Source: Acidimicrobiales bacterium
GTDB taxonomy: Bacteria > Actinomycetota > Acidimicrobiia > Acidimicrobiales > Iamiaceae
Direction: 5' to 3'
Length of the DNA: 36,945 nucleotides
Assembly (NCBI GenBank): GCA_025463365.1
Contig: JAOBWM010000068.1
Location: forward strand, 1 to 36,945
A program made the position numbers and the translations under genes. Below, one piece after another: positions 1 through 8,008 of the stretch. Each line of letters starts with the position of its first letter. The first letter of the stretch is position 1. The notes beneath the pieces are model-generated. The model searched no databases, was not told the origin of the DNA, and worked only from the letters and a program-made list of their open reading frames with translations.

Positions 1-1754
1 CCGCCGCCGCCACCACCACCCGCGGCTCCCGTGCCACCCGTGCCGCCACGGATAGATCCACCCAGGTAGTCGAGTCCGTTGGTGCCGGTGAACGTGGCCG
101 TCCCGCGGTTGAGGACCGAGCCCCCGCTGGCGGTACCACCGGCCTGCGCGCTCACGCCGGCGGCTCCAGCGCCACCGAGGCCGCCGATCCCGGAGGACCC
201 ACCGCCGCCACCGTTGCCACCGTTCGCCCCGGCCTTCGTGGCGATGCCGCCCGGGCCGCCGGCGCCGCCGGCGCCGCTCCCGCCACCGGTGCCGCCCTTG
301 CCCGCCGCGCCGGCCGCGCCGGTCGAGCCGGCGTATGCGTAATCGCTGGTGAAGCTGACGTGGTCCGCGGTCAGCGTGCCGCCGTTGTCGATCGATCCGC
401 CGGTCGCCGTGCCGCCGTTGGATCCGATGCCGCCGGCCGCTGAGGCACCGCCGATCCCGCCGTTGCCGCCGGTCCCGCCGTTGCCGCCCTGCTGGGCAGA
501 GCCGTCGCCGGCGGTCCCCGATGCGCCCGCGCCACCAGCACCACCGATGCCCCCGTCGCCGCCCCCGCCGCCCGTGCCGCCGGCCACGCCGGCTGCGGTG
601 GTCGTGTGGTTCGAGGAGAAGGTGGCGCCGCTCATGGTGAGCGTGCCCTGGTTGTAGATCGCGCCGCCCGCGCCCTGCCCGGTGGCCCCGGCCGAGCCGC
701 CGGCAGCGCCCGCGCCTCCGGTGCCACCGGTCGCTGCGTTCCCGGCCTTGCCGCCCTTGCCGCCGGTGTCGCCGTTCGAGCCCGTTCCGCCGTTGCCGCC
801 GAACCCGCCGCCGCCGCCCGCGCCGCCGATCGCACCAGTGCCGCCCGCGCCCGCGGATCCTCCCGTGGCCGTGTTGTTGGAGAAGGTGGCGTTCGAGAGC
901 ACGAGGGTGCCGGCGTTGTAGATCGCCCCACCCTGCGCAGTCCCGCCGCTCCCGCCGGAACCACCCGAGCCGCCGGCGCCACCGGTCTGGCCCGCCACGC
1001 CGTTGCCGCCGTCGCCACCGTCGGGGCACTCCTGCTGGGTCACCGCGTCGGTCGTGCCCTTGCCCCCCACCCCGCCGTCGCCGCCGGACCCTCCGGCCCC
1101 GCCCTTGGTCCCGTTGCCCCCGGAACCGCCGTCCCCACCGATGGCCTGGCTCAGGGTGACGGTGCTGGTCTGGAGATCCACGCGGCCGCTGCTGATGAAG
1201 ATCGAGCCGCCCTGCGCGTTGCCGCCGTCGGTGGCGTTGGTCCCCTTCGTGCCGTTGCCTCCCGCCGTGCCGCTCTTGCCGTCGCCGCCGGCGAGCGCCT
1301 TGCTGCCGGACGTGCAATGTCCGCCGTTGGCGTTCGCACCCTGCACGCCGTCGGACCCCTTGATCCCGACCGCTCCACTCGTGCCATTGCCGCCATCGGA
1401 ACCGCTGGCAAGCCCGCGCGCCAGGTGCATGCCAGTGAGCGTGAGGTGGCCGCCCGAGATGACGAAGAGCCGGTTGTGGCCGAGACCGTCGAGCGTCACG
1501 TTGAAGCCGGTGCCGACGATCGTCACGTTGAGGCCCGCGCCGATCGTGATCGGACTGTTGATGGCCACGCTGGCGCAACTGGTGGTGAACGTCACCGTTC
1601 CGCCTGCGGCGACAGCGTTGGCGAACGCGGTGGCGTCGCACGTACCGAGCGATGCCGTGGCGCCTGCGGTGGATGACGGCACCACCACCACCAGACCGGC
1701 CGTCAGCACGGCGAGAACGGGAGCAAGGGCCCAGCGGATGGGTCGACGAGGCAC
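1..1754 (-). CDS. Secreted PGRS-like glycine-rich beta-helix protein, C-terminus beyond window
   Basis: The minus strand reads open from a GTG at 1754 (alternative GTG at 1760) to the window edge, about 584 codons without a stop. AGGGAG stands just upstream. The first ~34 residues form a signal peptide: MPRRPIRW, a hydrophobic stretch (LAPVLAVLTAGLVVVV), then a small-residue cleavage region. A ~90-residue non-repetitive section (TFTTSCASVAI, ITIGAGLNVTIVG) follows, resembling the first rungs of a right-handed parallel beta-helix. The rest alternates long Gly-Gly-X tracts with short modules such as GGAIYNAGTLVLSNATFSNN. At least five modules are visible near 1180, 900, 640, 380 and 100. The modules recall the polymorphic-membrane-protein/pectate-lyase beta-helix class; the glycine tracts recall mycobacterial PGRS, but there is no PE domain. 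It is probably an exported surface protein. Function is unknown, and any C-terminal anchor lies outside the window. Confidence 0.85.
   Translation of the reverse strand, partial: MPRRPIRWALAPVLAVLTAGLVVVVPSSTAGATASLGTCDATAFANAVAAGGTVTFTTSCASVAINSPITIGAGLNVTIVGTGFNVTLDGLGHNRLFVISGGHLTLTGMHLARGLASGSDGGNGTSGAVGIKGSDGVQGANANGGHCTSGSKALAGGDGKSGTAGGNGTKGTNATDGGNAQGGSIFISSGRVDLQTSTVTLSQAIGGDGGSGGNGTKGGAGGSGGDGGVGGKGTTDAVTQQECPDGGDGGNGVAGQTGGAGGSGGSGGSGGTAQGGAIYNAGTLVLSNATFSNNTATGGSAGAGGTGAIGGAGGGGGFGGNGGTGSNGDTGGKGGKAGNAATGGTGGAGAAGGSAGATGQGAGGAIYNQGTLTMSGATFSSNHTTTAAGVAGGTGGGGGDGGIGGAGGAGASGTAGDGSAQQGGNGGTGGNGGIGGASAAGGIGSNGGTATGGSIDNGGTLTADHVSFTSDYAYAGSTGAAGAAGKGGTGGGSGAGGAGGPGGIATKAGANGGNGGGGGSSGIGGLGGAGAAGVSAQAGGTASGGSVLNRGTATFTGTNGLDYLGGSIRGGTGGTGAAGGGGGG
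60..1215 (-). repeat. Five beta-helix modules at ~265-base spacing inside the PGRS-like gene
   Basis: Reading the minus strand, the modules are GGSIFISSGRVDLQTSTVTL (~1215-1145), GGAIYNAGTLVLSNATFSNN (~945-875), GGAIYNQGTLTMSGATFSSN (~680-605), GGSIDNGGTLTADHVSFTSD (~420-345) and GGSVLNRGTATFTGTNGL (~135-65). Each is separated by a 60-70 residue Gly/Ala/Asn tract. The pattern suggests amplification of a unit of about 88 residues, and the repeat continues to the window edge. Confidence 0.75.
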
Positions 1755-1760
1755 GGGCAC

Positions 1761-2116
1761 TCCCTGGTTGCCGTGGGTTGACGCCGCCGTGTGATGCGGT
1801 CGGACCCGAGCTGCGGTTCAAGATTGAACCACAACGGAATGGCGGACGCTCAGCCCCTGAACAGCGTGAGTCCTGCTGCCAGACCGCAGGTTCCTCAGGC
1901 TCGTGCGACTGCGGCCGAGGCACGGTCACCGGAGGGGTTTCCGCTGCCATGGTCCTTGCACGCCGGAGGTCTTCGGCCGCTTCAGGCTCGTGTGGGCGGT
2001 ACCGGCCACCACCGCATCGCGCCAGGCTGCGTGCGATCTGAGGGGTGGTGCCCGATGACTCAGGGACGGCCTTAGGGCGAATGTGCGTGACAGCAGCCAC
2101 CCCCCGAGGAGCAGTC
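1761..2116. other. Divergent intergenic region between the surface protein and the MFS exporter
   Basis: About 355 bases without a convincing gene. Short open frames here have no family resemblance. It should hold the promoter of the glycine-rich protein (minus) and that of the exporter (plus). The one notable element is the 27-base motif at 2048-2074, listed separately. A locally less GC-rich stretch near 1815-1840 (ttcaagattgaaccacaac) is a candidate for the minus-strand promoter, without a clear -10/-35 pair. Confidence 0.5.
2048..2074 (+). promoter_or_regulatory. Shared 27-base upstream element, copy A (exporter)
   Basis: This stretch begins GTGCCCGATG and ends CCTTA. It matches the stretch at 7937-7963 at 19 of 27 positions without gaps. 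It lies 42 bases before the exporter ATG; the other copy lies 45 bases before the hydrolase ATG. The equal placement suggests a common regulator, most simply the LAL-type protein encoded at 4992-7898. That link is inference. Confidence 0.5.
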
Positions 2117-3760
2117 ATGCACGGTCGTCCCACACTCGAATCCGACAGCGAAGCGCACGCCAGCCATCCAGATAGATGGCGGATCCTCGGCGTCTTGGTT
2201 CTCGCTCTCGTGGTCACCTCGGTGGATCACACCATCATCAACGTCGCCATGCCCCGGCTGGTCGGTGATCTCGGTGCCACGGCGGCGCAACTTCAGTGGG
2301 TCGTCGCGGCCTACACCGTCGTGTTCGCCGGCATGCTCCTCACCGCTGGGAGCATGGGCGACCGGTTCGGCCGGCGCCACGCCCTGATCGCCGGGCTCGC
2401 CACCTTCCTGGCCGGGTCCGTTGCCGCCGCCAGCTCCTCGTCCACCACGTCGCTCATCGTGAGCCGCGGGGTGATGGGGCTCGGCGGAGCGCTGATCATG
2501 CCGACCACGCTGTCGATCCTGGTCAACGTCTTCGGCTCTCCCCGCGAACGGGCGAAGGCCATCGCCATCTGGACGGCCGCGAGCGGGGCCGGCATCGCCC
2601 TCGGGCCCATCGTCGGCGGCGCGCTCATGCGCAGCTTCTCCTGGTCGTCGGTGTTCTGGATCAACGTGCCACTGCTGGCCGTCGCCCTCGTCGGAGCGGT
2701 GCACCTGGTGCCCGATTCACGTGACCCCCACGCCACGCGGCTCGATCTGGTCGGCGCCGTGCTGTCGATCGTCGGCATCGGCTCGCTCGTGTACGCCATC
2801 ATCCAGGCCCCCGACAGCGGGTGGACCTCCACCGCCTCCCTGTGCTGGTTTGCCCTCGGCGCTACGACGGCCGTGGCCTTCGTGGAGTGGGAGCTCCGCC
2901 GCACGGACCCGATGCTCGACATGCGCCTGTTCCGGAACCGGAGCTTCTCCGCCGGCAGCACGGCGATCGCCCTGCTGTTCTTCGCCATGGCCGGGACGGT
3001 GTTCCTCCAGGCGCAATACCTCCAGTTCGTCCTGAACTACACCCCGCTGGCTGCCGGCTTCGCCCTCGTGCCGGCTGCGCTCGGCATGCTGCTCGGCACC
3101 GGCGCCGGAGCCCACATGGCGACGGCGCTCGGCGGTCGGGTCGCAGTTGCCACGGGCACGTTCGTCGCCGCGATGGGCATCGCCACCCAGGCGGCCTTCG
3201 CCCATGGCAGTTCCTACGCCCCAACGGGAGTCGGCCTGCTGCTGTTCGGTCTGGGCGCCGGCATCGCGATGGCCCCTGCGACCGACCTCATCATGGCAAC
3301 GCTGCCCACCGCACGGGCCGGCGTGGGCTCAGCGGTGAACGACACCGTCCGCGAGCTCGGCGGAGCGCTCGGGGTCGCGATCATCGGCAGCATCGCTGCC
3401 ACCGGATACGCATCGACGATGCGCCACCAGGTGGCCGGCATCCCCGGCATGACTGGCACGGAGCGGCAGATCGCCTCCGACAACGTGGGCGCCGCACTCG
3501 AGCTCAGCCACCACCTGGGCTCGGGAGCGAACGATGTCGCCTCGTTGGCCCGATCGGCCTTCGTCGATGCGATGAGCACGTCGCTGTGGGTCGCCGTCGG
3601 CGTCACCCTCGTGGCGACGGTCGTCGCCCTCGTCTACCTGCCCCGACCGAACCGCCCGACCGACGCGGAGGCGACCGAGCACGGTGGGCACACCGGCCAC
3701 CGCCACCCGGTCGCCGCTGGAGCGTCTTCCGCCCCGTCGCACGCCATTGGCGCGGCGTAG
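2117..3760 (+). CDS. MFS multidrug exporter, DHA2 (EmrB/QacA) family, 14 TM
   Basis: Proton-driven drug or metabolite exporter of the inner membrane, 547 residues, normal for 14-helix DHA2 proteins. Visible marks are TM1 with TSVDHTIINVAMPRL, the motif A loop GDRFGRR after TM2 (~residue 80), motif C in TM5 (GPIVGGAL, ~residue 163) and the family's late AGVGSAVNDTVRELGGALGVA segment. The ATG at 2117 is chosen because GAGGAG sits 4-5 bases ahead; the frame is open further upstream, but that part is not protein-like and overlaps a probable promoter element. The C-terminus is polar and His-rich (HGGHTGHRHP). A perfect hairpin follows at once, so the gene is probably monocistronic. Substrate cannot be told from sequence; a CPYC dithiol oxidoreductase is encoded next. 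Confidence 0.93.
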   Translation: MHGRPTLESDSEAHASHPDRWRILGVLVLALVVTSVDHTIINVAMPRLVGDLGATAAQLQWVVAAYTVVFAGMLLTAGSMGDRFGRRHALIAGLATFLAGSVAAASSSSTTSLIVSRGVMGLGGALIMPTTLSILVNVFGSPRERAKAIAIWTAASGAGIALGPIVGGALMRSFSWSSVFWINVPLLAVALVGAVHLVPDSRDPHATRLDLVGAVLSIVGIGSLVYAIIQAPDSGWTSTASLCWFALGATTAVAFVEWELRRTDPMLDMRLFRNRSFSAGSTAIALLFFAMAGTVFLQAQYLQFVLNYTPLAAGFALVPAALGMLLGTGAGAHMATALGGRVAVATGTFVAAMGIATQAAFAHGSSYAPTGVGLLLFGLGAGIAMAPATDLIMATLPTARAGVGSAVNDTVRELGGALGVAIIGSIAATGYASTMRHQVAGIPGMTGTERQIASDNVGAALELSHHLGSGANDVASLARSAFVDAMSTSLWVAVGVTLVATVVALVYLPRPNRPTDAEATEHGGHTGHRHPVAAGASSAPSHAIGAA

Positions 3761-3763
3761 ACG

Positions 3764-3795
3764 CTGATCGCCCGGGCGGTAGCCCGGGCGATCAG
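3764..3795 (+). terminator. Perfect 14-bp hairpin after the exporter
   Basis: CTGATCGCCCGGGC (3764-3777), loop GGTA, then the exact complement GCCCGGGCGATCAG (3782-3795). It starts 4 bases after the exporter stop. There is no T-run, as is common for high-GC actinobacterial terminators. Confidence 0.85.
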
Positions 3796-3902
3796 TCACT
3801 CGAAGGACTGGTCGGGTCGGTTTGACCACGGGTCCCGAAACGGCAACGAACTGTTGCTGGATCGTCCGAAGCACGAGGCTCACGCCGAGGAGATGATGTC
3901 AG

Positions 3903-4886
3903 ATGGAGACAACCGAGAAGTACGACGCGGTGATCGTTGGCGGCGGGGCCGCCGGCCTGAGCGCAGCCCTGGTACTGGGGCGAGCCCGGCGACGGGTCCT
4001 GGTGATCGATGCAGGCTCCCCCCGCAACGCCCCTGCTGCCCACATGCAGGGGTTCCTGTCCCGAGACGGGATGGCGCCGAGCGATCTGCTCGCCGCTGGC
4101 CGAGACGAGATCGCCGGCTACGGCGTCGACCTCGTCAACGACACCGTTACCAGGCTCGAGCAGTCCTCTGGCGGCGATTTCGGCAGCCCGCTCGAGGTTT
4201 CCTACCGGGCCCACCTGTCGAACGGCCCGAACGTCGACGCCCGCCGCCTCCTCGTGACCACGGGCGTGAGCGACGACATCCCCGATCTGCCCGGCGTCCG
4301 GGAGCGATGGGGACGGGACCTGCTCCACTGCCCGTACTGCCACGGTTGGGAGGTGCGCGACGAGCCACTTGGCGTCCTCGGCACGATTCCCGGCTCGGTC
4401 CCGCACGCGCTCCTGATCCGCCAGTGGTCGGCCAACATCACCTTCTTCGCCCACACCTACGAGCTGACCGACTCCGAACGTCGCCAACTCGACGCTCGCG
4501 GCATCAAGGTCGTGACCGGTGAGGTCGCCCGCCTCGTTGTCGACGATGACCGCCTCACGGGCGTGGAGCTGACCGACGGCCGAGTTGTCGCCCGTACCGC
4601 CGTGTTCGTCCGCCCCGGAATCCACCCACACCCCGACGGGCTGCTCGCCGGTCTCGGATGCCGCTACGACGACACTGGGTTCGTCACCACCGACGGCACC
4701 GGCCGGACCTCCAACCCCGGCGTTTGGGCCGCGGGCAACGTCGCCGACCCGCGTGCTCAGGTGATCACCGCAGCCGGGGCCGGATCCGCCGCCGCCATCG
4801 CCCTCAACAACGACCTGGTCCAGGCCGACACCGAGCGAGCTGTCAGCGCGGACCACGGCCTCGGCGCCGCGCCGACGACCTCCTAG
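3903..4886 (+). CDS. Thioredoxin-reductase-like FAD/NAD(P) oxidoreductase with CPYC active site
   Basis: Flavoprotein of the low-molecular-weight thioredoxin reductase fold, 327 residues. The FAD-binding Rossmann motif VGGGAAGLSAA lies at residues ~11-21, the redox-active CPYC at 143-146 within HCPYCHGWE, and the C-terminal FAD motif around AAGNVADPRAQVITAAGAG. Classical TrxB has CAT/VC; CPYCHGWE is typical of a related group that includes the dithiol oxidases HlmI (holomycin) and GliT (gliotoxin). It may therefore oxidise a small dithiol or serve as a generic disulfide reductase; sequence alone does not decide. Start: ATG at 3903 with GAGGAG ten bases ahead; two earlier ATGs are out of frame. 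The gene is separated from the exporter by a terminator and converges with the LAL regulator gene. Confidence 0.88.
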   Translation: METTEKYDAVIVGGGAAGLSAALVLGRARRRVLVIDAGSPRNAPAAHMQGFLSRDGMAPSDLLAAGRDEIAGYGVDLVNDTVTRLEQSSGGDFGSPLEVSYRAHLSNGPNVDARRLLVTTGVSDDIPDLPGVRERWGRDLLHCPYCHGWEVRDEPLGVLGTIPGSVPHALLIRQWSANITFFAHTYELTDSERRQLDARGIKVVTGEVARLVVDDDRLTGVELTDGRVVARTAVFVRPGIHPHPDGLLAGLGCRYDDTGFVTTDGTGRTSNPGVWAAGNVADPRAQVITAAGAGSAAAIALNNDLVQADTERAVSADHGLGAAPTTS

Positions 4887-4991
4887 CCCGCACCCATCCG
4901 CACGGCAATGGCGGCCGCTCGGCCACCCCAATTTTGACGCGCGCTTGTGAGTGCCGGCCAAGGTGCATCCGCCATTCGCTCGACCTACCTG

Positions 4992-7898
4992 TCATCCGAC
5001 GGGTGGAGGGTGCGGAACGCCGAGGCGCTGTGCGACCGCCGCGGCATCCACGCGGCTGGTGACGCCCAACTTCCGAAGGATGTTGCTGACGTGGACGCTC
5101 GCCGTCTTGTCGGAGATGTAGAGCTCGGTGCCGATCTGACGGTTGGTCCGACCGTCGGCCACGAGGACCAGGACCTCGGCTTCTCGGGCCGTCAGGCCGA
5201 GCTGGTCGATCGACGTGTCTCTGAGGATCACGCGCTCCGTTGGTTCGACGCTGAGCCGGGTCCGACGGGAGACCTCCTCGACTTGGGTGAGGAGCGGCTG
5301 GGCACCGAGCTCGGACGCCAGGCGATGCGCCTCGCGCAGCGACGTCGCGGCCCGATCGACCGCGCCAGTCGTCGCAGCGGCCTCGGCTTCTCGCAGTCTC
5401 GCCCGAGCGACCCACCAGAGATCGCCGAGGTCCCTCCATCGCTCGACGGCCTCAGCCCAGGCATCCGGGTCGGGCGCGACGAGGCGCGTCAGGCTGGCTC
5501 TGGCTTGTGCAAGGTTCGCCGTGGTGTCGCGAGCGAGCCGAGCAGGGCGAGCCGCCACCGCAGCCCGGACGTTGTCCAGCTGTTGCTGCAGGCGATCGAC
5601 CACGTCGTTCACGTCGATCGGTCGTTGCCCGGCGAGTGCATCCAGGGTCAGTTCCACCTCGGCTTCGATGGCGACCATCGCGAAGCGAGCAGTCCAGAGG
5701 ACGACGGGTGAGGCGACGCTTGCCCCGCCGCGCTCGGCGGCGCGGGTCGCCTCTGCCCAGTCGCCGAGGGCGAGGTGCACCTCGGCGATCGTGAGGTCGA
5801 GGACGGCCTGGTGCCAGCCATCGACCGGCTGGGCTACCGCGATCCCCAGCAAGGCTCGGGCTCGGTCGGGGTCGCCGCGCCGAGCGGCGAGCAACGCCTC
5901 GACGCGTGTGACCCGGAGCACGCCGACCGGGAGGTTCCCCTCGTGGTCTGCGTGGCGGACCAGCAGGTCGTCGGCCTCGGCCCAGGGACCCTGCCGGATC
6001 AGCCCTTCGGCGGCGAGCGCATCCGTATAGCCGCCGTAGCTCGTGTCGAGCCCCGAGAGGCGAGCTTGGGCGACGGCGTCGAGGGCAACGGTGATGCACT
6101 CCTCGTTGTGTCCGGCATCGAGCAGTGCGACGCAGTAGTAGAGCGTCGCGAGCGCTCGCCCGAGAGCGGTCGGCGCCGATCTCCATGCTTCACGGCACAC
6201 GACCACGCCACCCTCTGGGTCGCCCAGGCAGCTGTGCACGACACCTTGGACCCGACGGGCCATGACCCAGGACGAGATGTCCACATGGGGTGCCCCGAGG
6301 ACCTCGAGTGCCTTGACGCACCATTGCTCCGCCAACTCGTAGTGACCGGCCATCAGCTCGGCCTGGCCCAGACCTGCGTAGACCGGCGCAGACTCGACGC
6401 CTCCGGTGCTCGGGAGCAGCGCGACCGCCCGCTCGAACTCGACGCGGCTCGCCTCGAGCTCACCGGCGCTCCACAGGTAGCGAGCCAGCCGCTCATGGCC
6501 ACGAGCCTCGCCCTCGGGCGGTGGCCCCAAGGAGAAGGCGGCACGAGCGAGCACCACTGACCGCTCGTTGCCGACGGCCCCCGAGGCGAGCTCCGCGGCC
6601 TGCCACATGCGACGGCTGCGCTCCTGGGCGTCCAACGACGGACGGACCTCGTCCCACAGCTCGAAGGCGCGCTCGAGCTGCGCGAGGGCCACGGCCGGAG
6701 CCACCTGCTCCGCGGCGTCGGCCGCCGCGAGCAAGGCTCCGAATGCGGCCTCGTGCTCTCCGGCGCGGTCGAGGTGGAAGGCCAGCTCCCCGGCGCGATC
6801 GGCCCTCGCCAACGCGTCCGTGGTCTGTTCGCGCAGTGCTTCGGCGACGCGACGGTGGAGGCGGGTTCGCTGCGGCGGCAGGAGGTCGGCGTAGACCACC
6901 TCGCCAATCAGCGCATGGCGGAAGCGATAGGCCTCGCTCTCGCGATCCACGACCAACAGGTGGGCGTCAAGCATGGTGCGGACGGCGGACTCCACGGCCT
7001 CATCGTCGAGCCCGACCACGGCCTGGAGCAGGTCGTGGCTGGTCTCTCGGCCGACCGCAGCAACGACGCCGAGCACGTGGCGAGCCGGGTCATCGAGCGC
7101 CGCGACATCCGCGGAGATCAGATCGGAGACGACGACGGGAATGGCCTGTCCCGCAGCATGCGCCGCGGCGAGCTCCTCGGTGAAGAACGGGTTGCCCTGG
7201 CCGCGAGCGAGGATCTCGTCGACGAGCTGCGTCGAAGCCGCGCCCCCGAGCAGGTTGACGACGCACGCACCGACATCTCGTCGCCCCAGTCCCTCGAGGT
7301 GGAGGCGCGTCGCGTTCGGGAGGCGGGGAAGCGCGGCGAGCCGGTGTCGCTCCGTGCTGGAGCCGACCTGGTCCGTGCGGTAGGTGCCGACCAGCACGAC
7401 GTGCTCGTCGACGAGGTTCCGCGCCAGGAACTCGAACAGGTCCAAGGTGACGGCATCTGCCCAGTGGAGATCCTCGAAGCCGATGACCACGGCATCGGTC
7501 TGGGCGAGGAGGGCGACGAGCTCGAGGACGGCAGAGAACAGGGTGGCACCGGTGTCGGCACGATCACCCAGGTCAGATGCCATCCACCGCGCCAGCGGCG
7601 CCAGCTCGGCACGCTGGCCCACCATGCCACCGGAGCCCCGATCGACCTGTCGGAGGAGATCAGCCAGCGGCGCGAGCGGGATCGCATCTCCACCCATCTG
7701 GACGCAGCGCCCGACGTGCAGTGCCAGCTCGCAGCGAGCAGCGCCCTCTCGGAGGATCGTCGTCTTGCCGATCCCTGCCTCGCCGCTGACGAGCAGCACG
7801 GCCGGCAAGCCGTCGCGGGCGCTCACCACGGCGCGCTCGAAGGCGGACAGCTCCTGGGTGCGCCCGACGAACCCTCGATTGCTGGAGCGATCGGGCAT
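4992..7898 (-). CDS. LuxR-family ATPase transcriptional regulator (LAL/MalT-like)
   Basis: Large signal-transducing transcription factor of 968 residues, typical for the LAL family (large ATP-binding regulators of LuxR type). Walker A GEAGIGKT lies at residues 39-46 and a Walker B-like GFEDLHWAD at ~135. A long helical, TPR-like middle follows, then a C-terminal LuxR helix-turn-helix of the last ~65 residues (LTAREAEVLVLVADGRTNRQ, then ISDKTASVHVSNILRKLG). ATP and an inducer are expected to control oligomerisation and DNA binding. ATG at 7898 (MPDRSSNRGF) is chosen because the open frame upstream is not protein-like and would overlap the divergent hydrolase gene. Upstream are the shared 27-base element and the divergently read hydrolase-MDR pair, its probable targets. 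The inducer is unknown. Confidence 0.92.
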   Translation of the reverse strand: MPDRSSNRGFVGRTQELSAFERAVVSARDGLPAVLLVSGEAGIGKTTILREGAARCELALHVGRCVQMGGDAIPLAPLADLLRQVDRGSGGMVGQRAELAPLARWMASDLGDRADTGATLFSAVLELVALLAQTDAVVIGFEDLHWADAVTLDLFEFLARNLVDEHVVLVGTYRTDQVGSSTERHRLAALPRLPNATRLHLEGLGRRDVGACVVNLLGGAASTQLVDEILARGQGNPFFTEELAAAHAAGQAIPVVVSDLISADVAALDDPARHVLGVVAAVGRETSHDLLQAVVGLDDEAVESAVRTMLDAHLLVVDRESEAYRFRHALIGEVVYADLLPPQRTRLHRRVAEALREQTTDALARADRAGELAFHLDRAGEHEAAFGALLAAADAAEQVAPAVALAQLERAFELWDEVRPSLDAQERSRRMWQAAELASGAVGNERSVVLARAAFSLGPPPEGEARGHERLARYLWSAGELEASRVEFERAVALLPSTGGVESAPVYAGLGQAELMAGHYELAEQWCVKALEVLGAPHVDISSWVMARRVQGVVHSCLGDPEGGVVVCREAWRSAPTALGRALATLYYCVALLDAGHNEECITVALDAVAQARLSGLDTSYGGYTDALAAEGLIRQGPWAEADDLLVRHADHEGNLPVGVLRVTRVEALLAARRGDPDRARALLGIAVAQPVDGWHQAVLDLTIAEVHLALGDWAEATRAAERGGASVASPVVLWTARFAMVAIEAEVELTLDALAGQRPIDVNDVVDRLQQQLDNVRAAVAARPARLARDTTANLAQARASLTRLVAPDPDAWAEAVERWRDLGDLWWVARARLREAEAAATTGAVDRAATSLREAHRLASELGAQPLLTQVEEVSRRTRLSVEPTERVILRDTSIDQLGLTAREAEVLVLVADGRTNRQIGTELYISDKTASVHVSNILRKLGVTSRVDAAAVAQRLGVPHPPPVG

Positions 7899-7936
7899 GG
7901 AGCCCAGTATCACCGTTGGGCGAGATCTGAGGTGCC

Positions 7937-7963
7937 GTGCCCGATGCCCTGAGGGGGCCCTTA
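7937..7963 (+). promoter_or_regulatory. Shared 27-base upstream element, copy B (hydrolase / LAL regulator)
   Basis: Begins GTGCCCGATG, contains the 9-base palindrome CCCTGAGGG (7947-7955) and ends CCCTTA. It lies in the 110-base gap between the divergent LAL regulator and the hydrolase gene, 45 bases before the hydrolase ATG, and pairs with copy A at 2048-2074. A regulator-binding site or part of the promoter is likely. Confidence 0.5.
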
Positions 7964-8008
7964 CGCAGATGGTGGAGGCATCACCCACCTCAGCAAAGGA
8001 ACGCTGAC

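Noticed and set aside
1-1754. Assignment of the glycine-rich protein to the PE_PGRS family
   Set aside because: The N-terminus is a cleavable-type signal peptide and a beta-helix-like head; no PE domain is present.
79-1794. Proline-rich open frames on the plus strand opposite the glycine-rich gene
   Set aside because: They are the complement of GGC/GGT codons (GCC/CCG/ACC). The minus frame has a signal peptide and periodic modules; the plus frames have none.
2045-2116. Upstream extension of the MFS exporter to 2045
   Set aside because: The extra residues are not protein-like, and GAGGAG fits the ATG at 2117; the stretch also contains the shared element.
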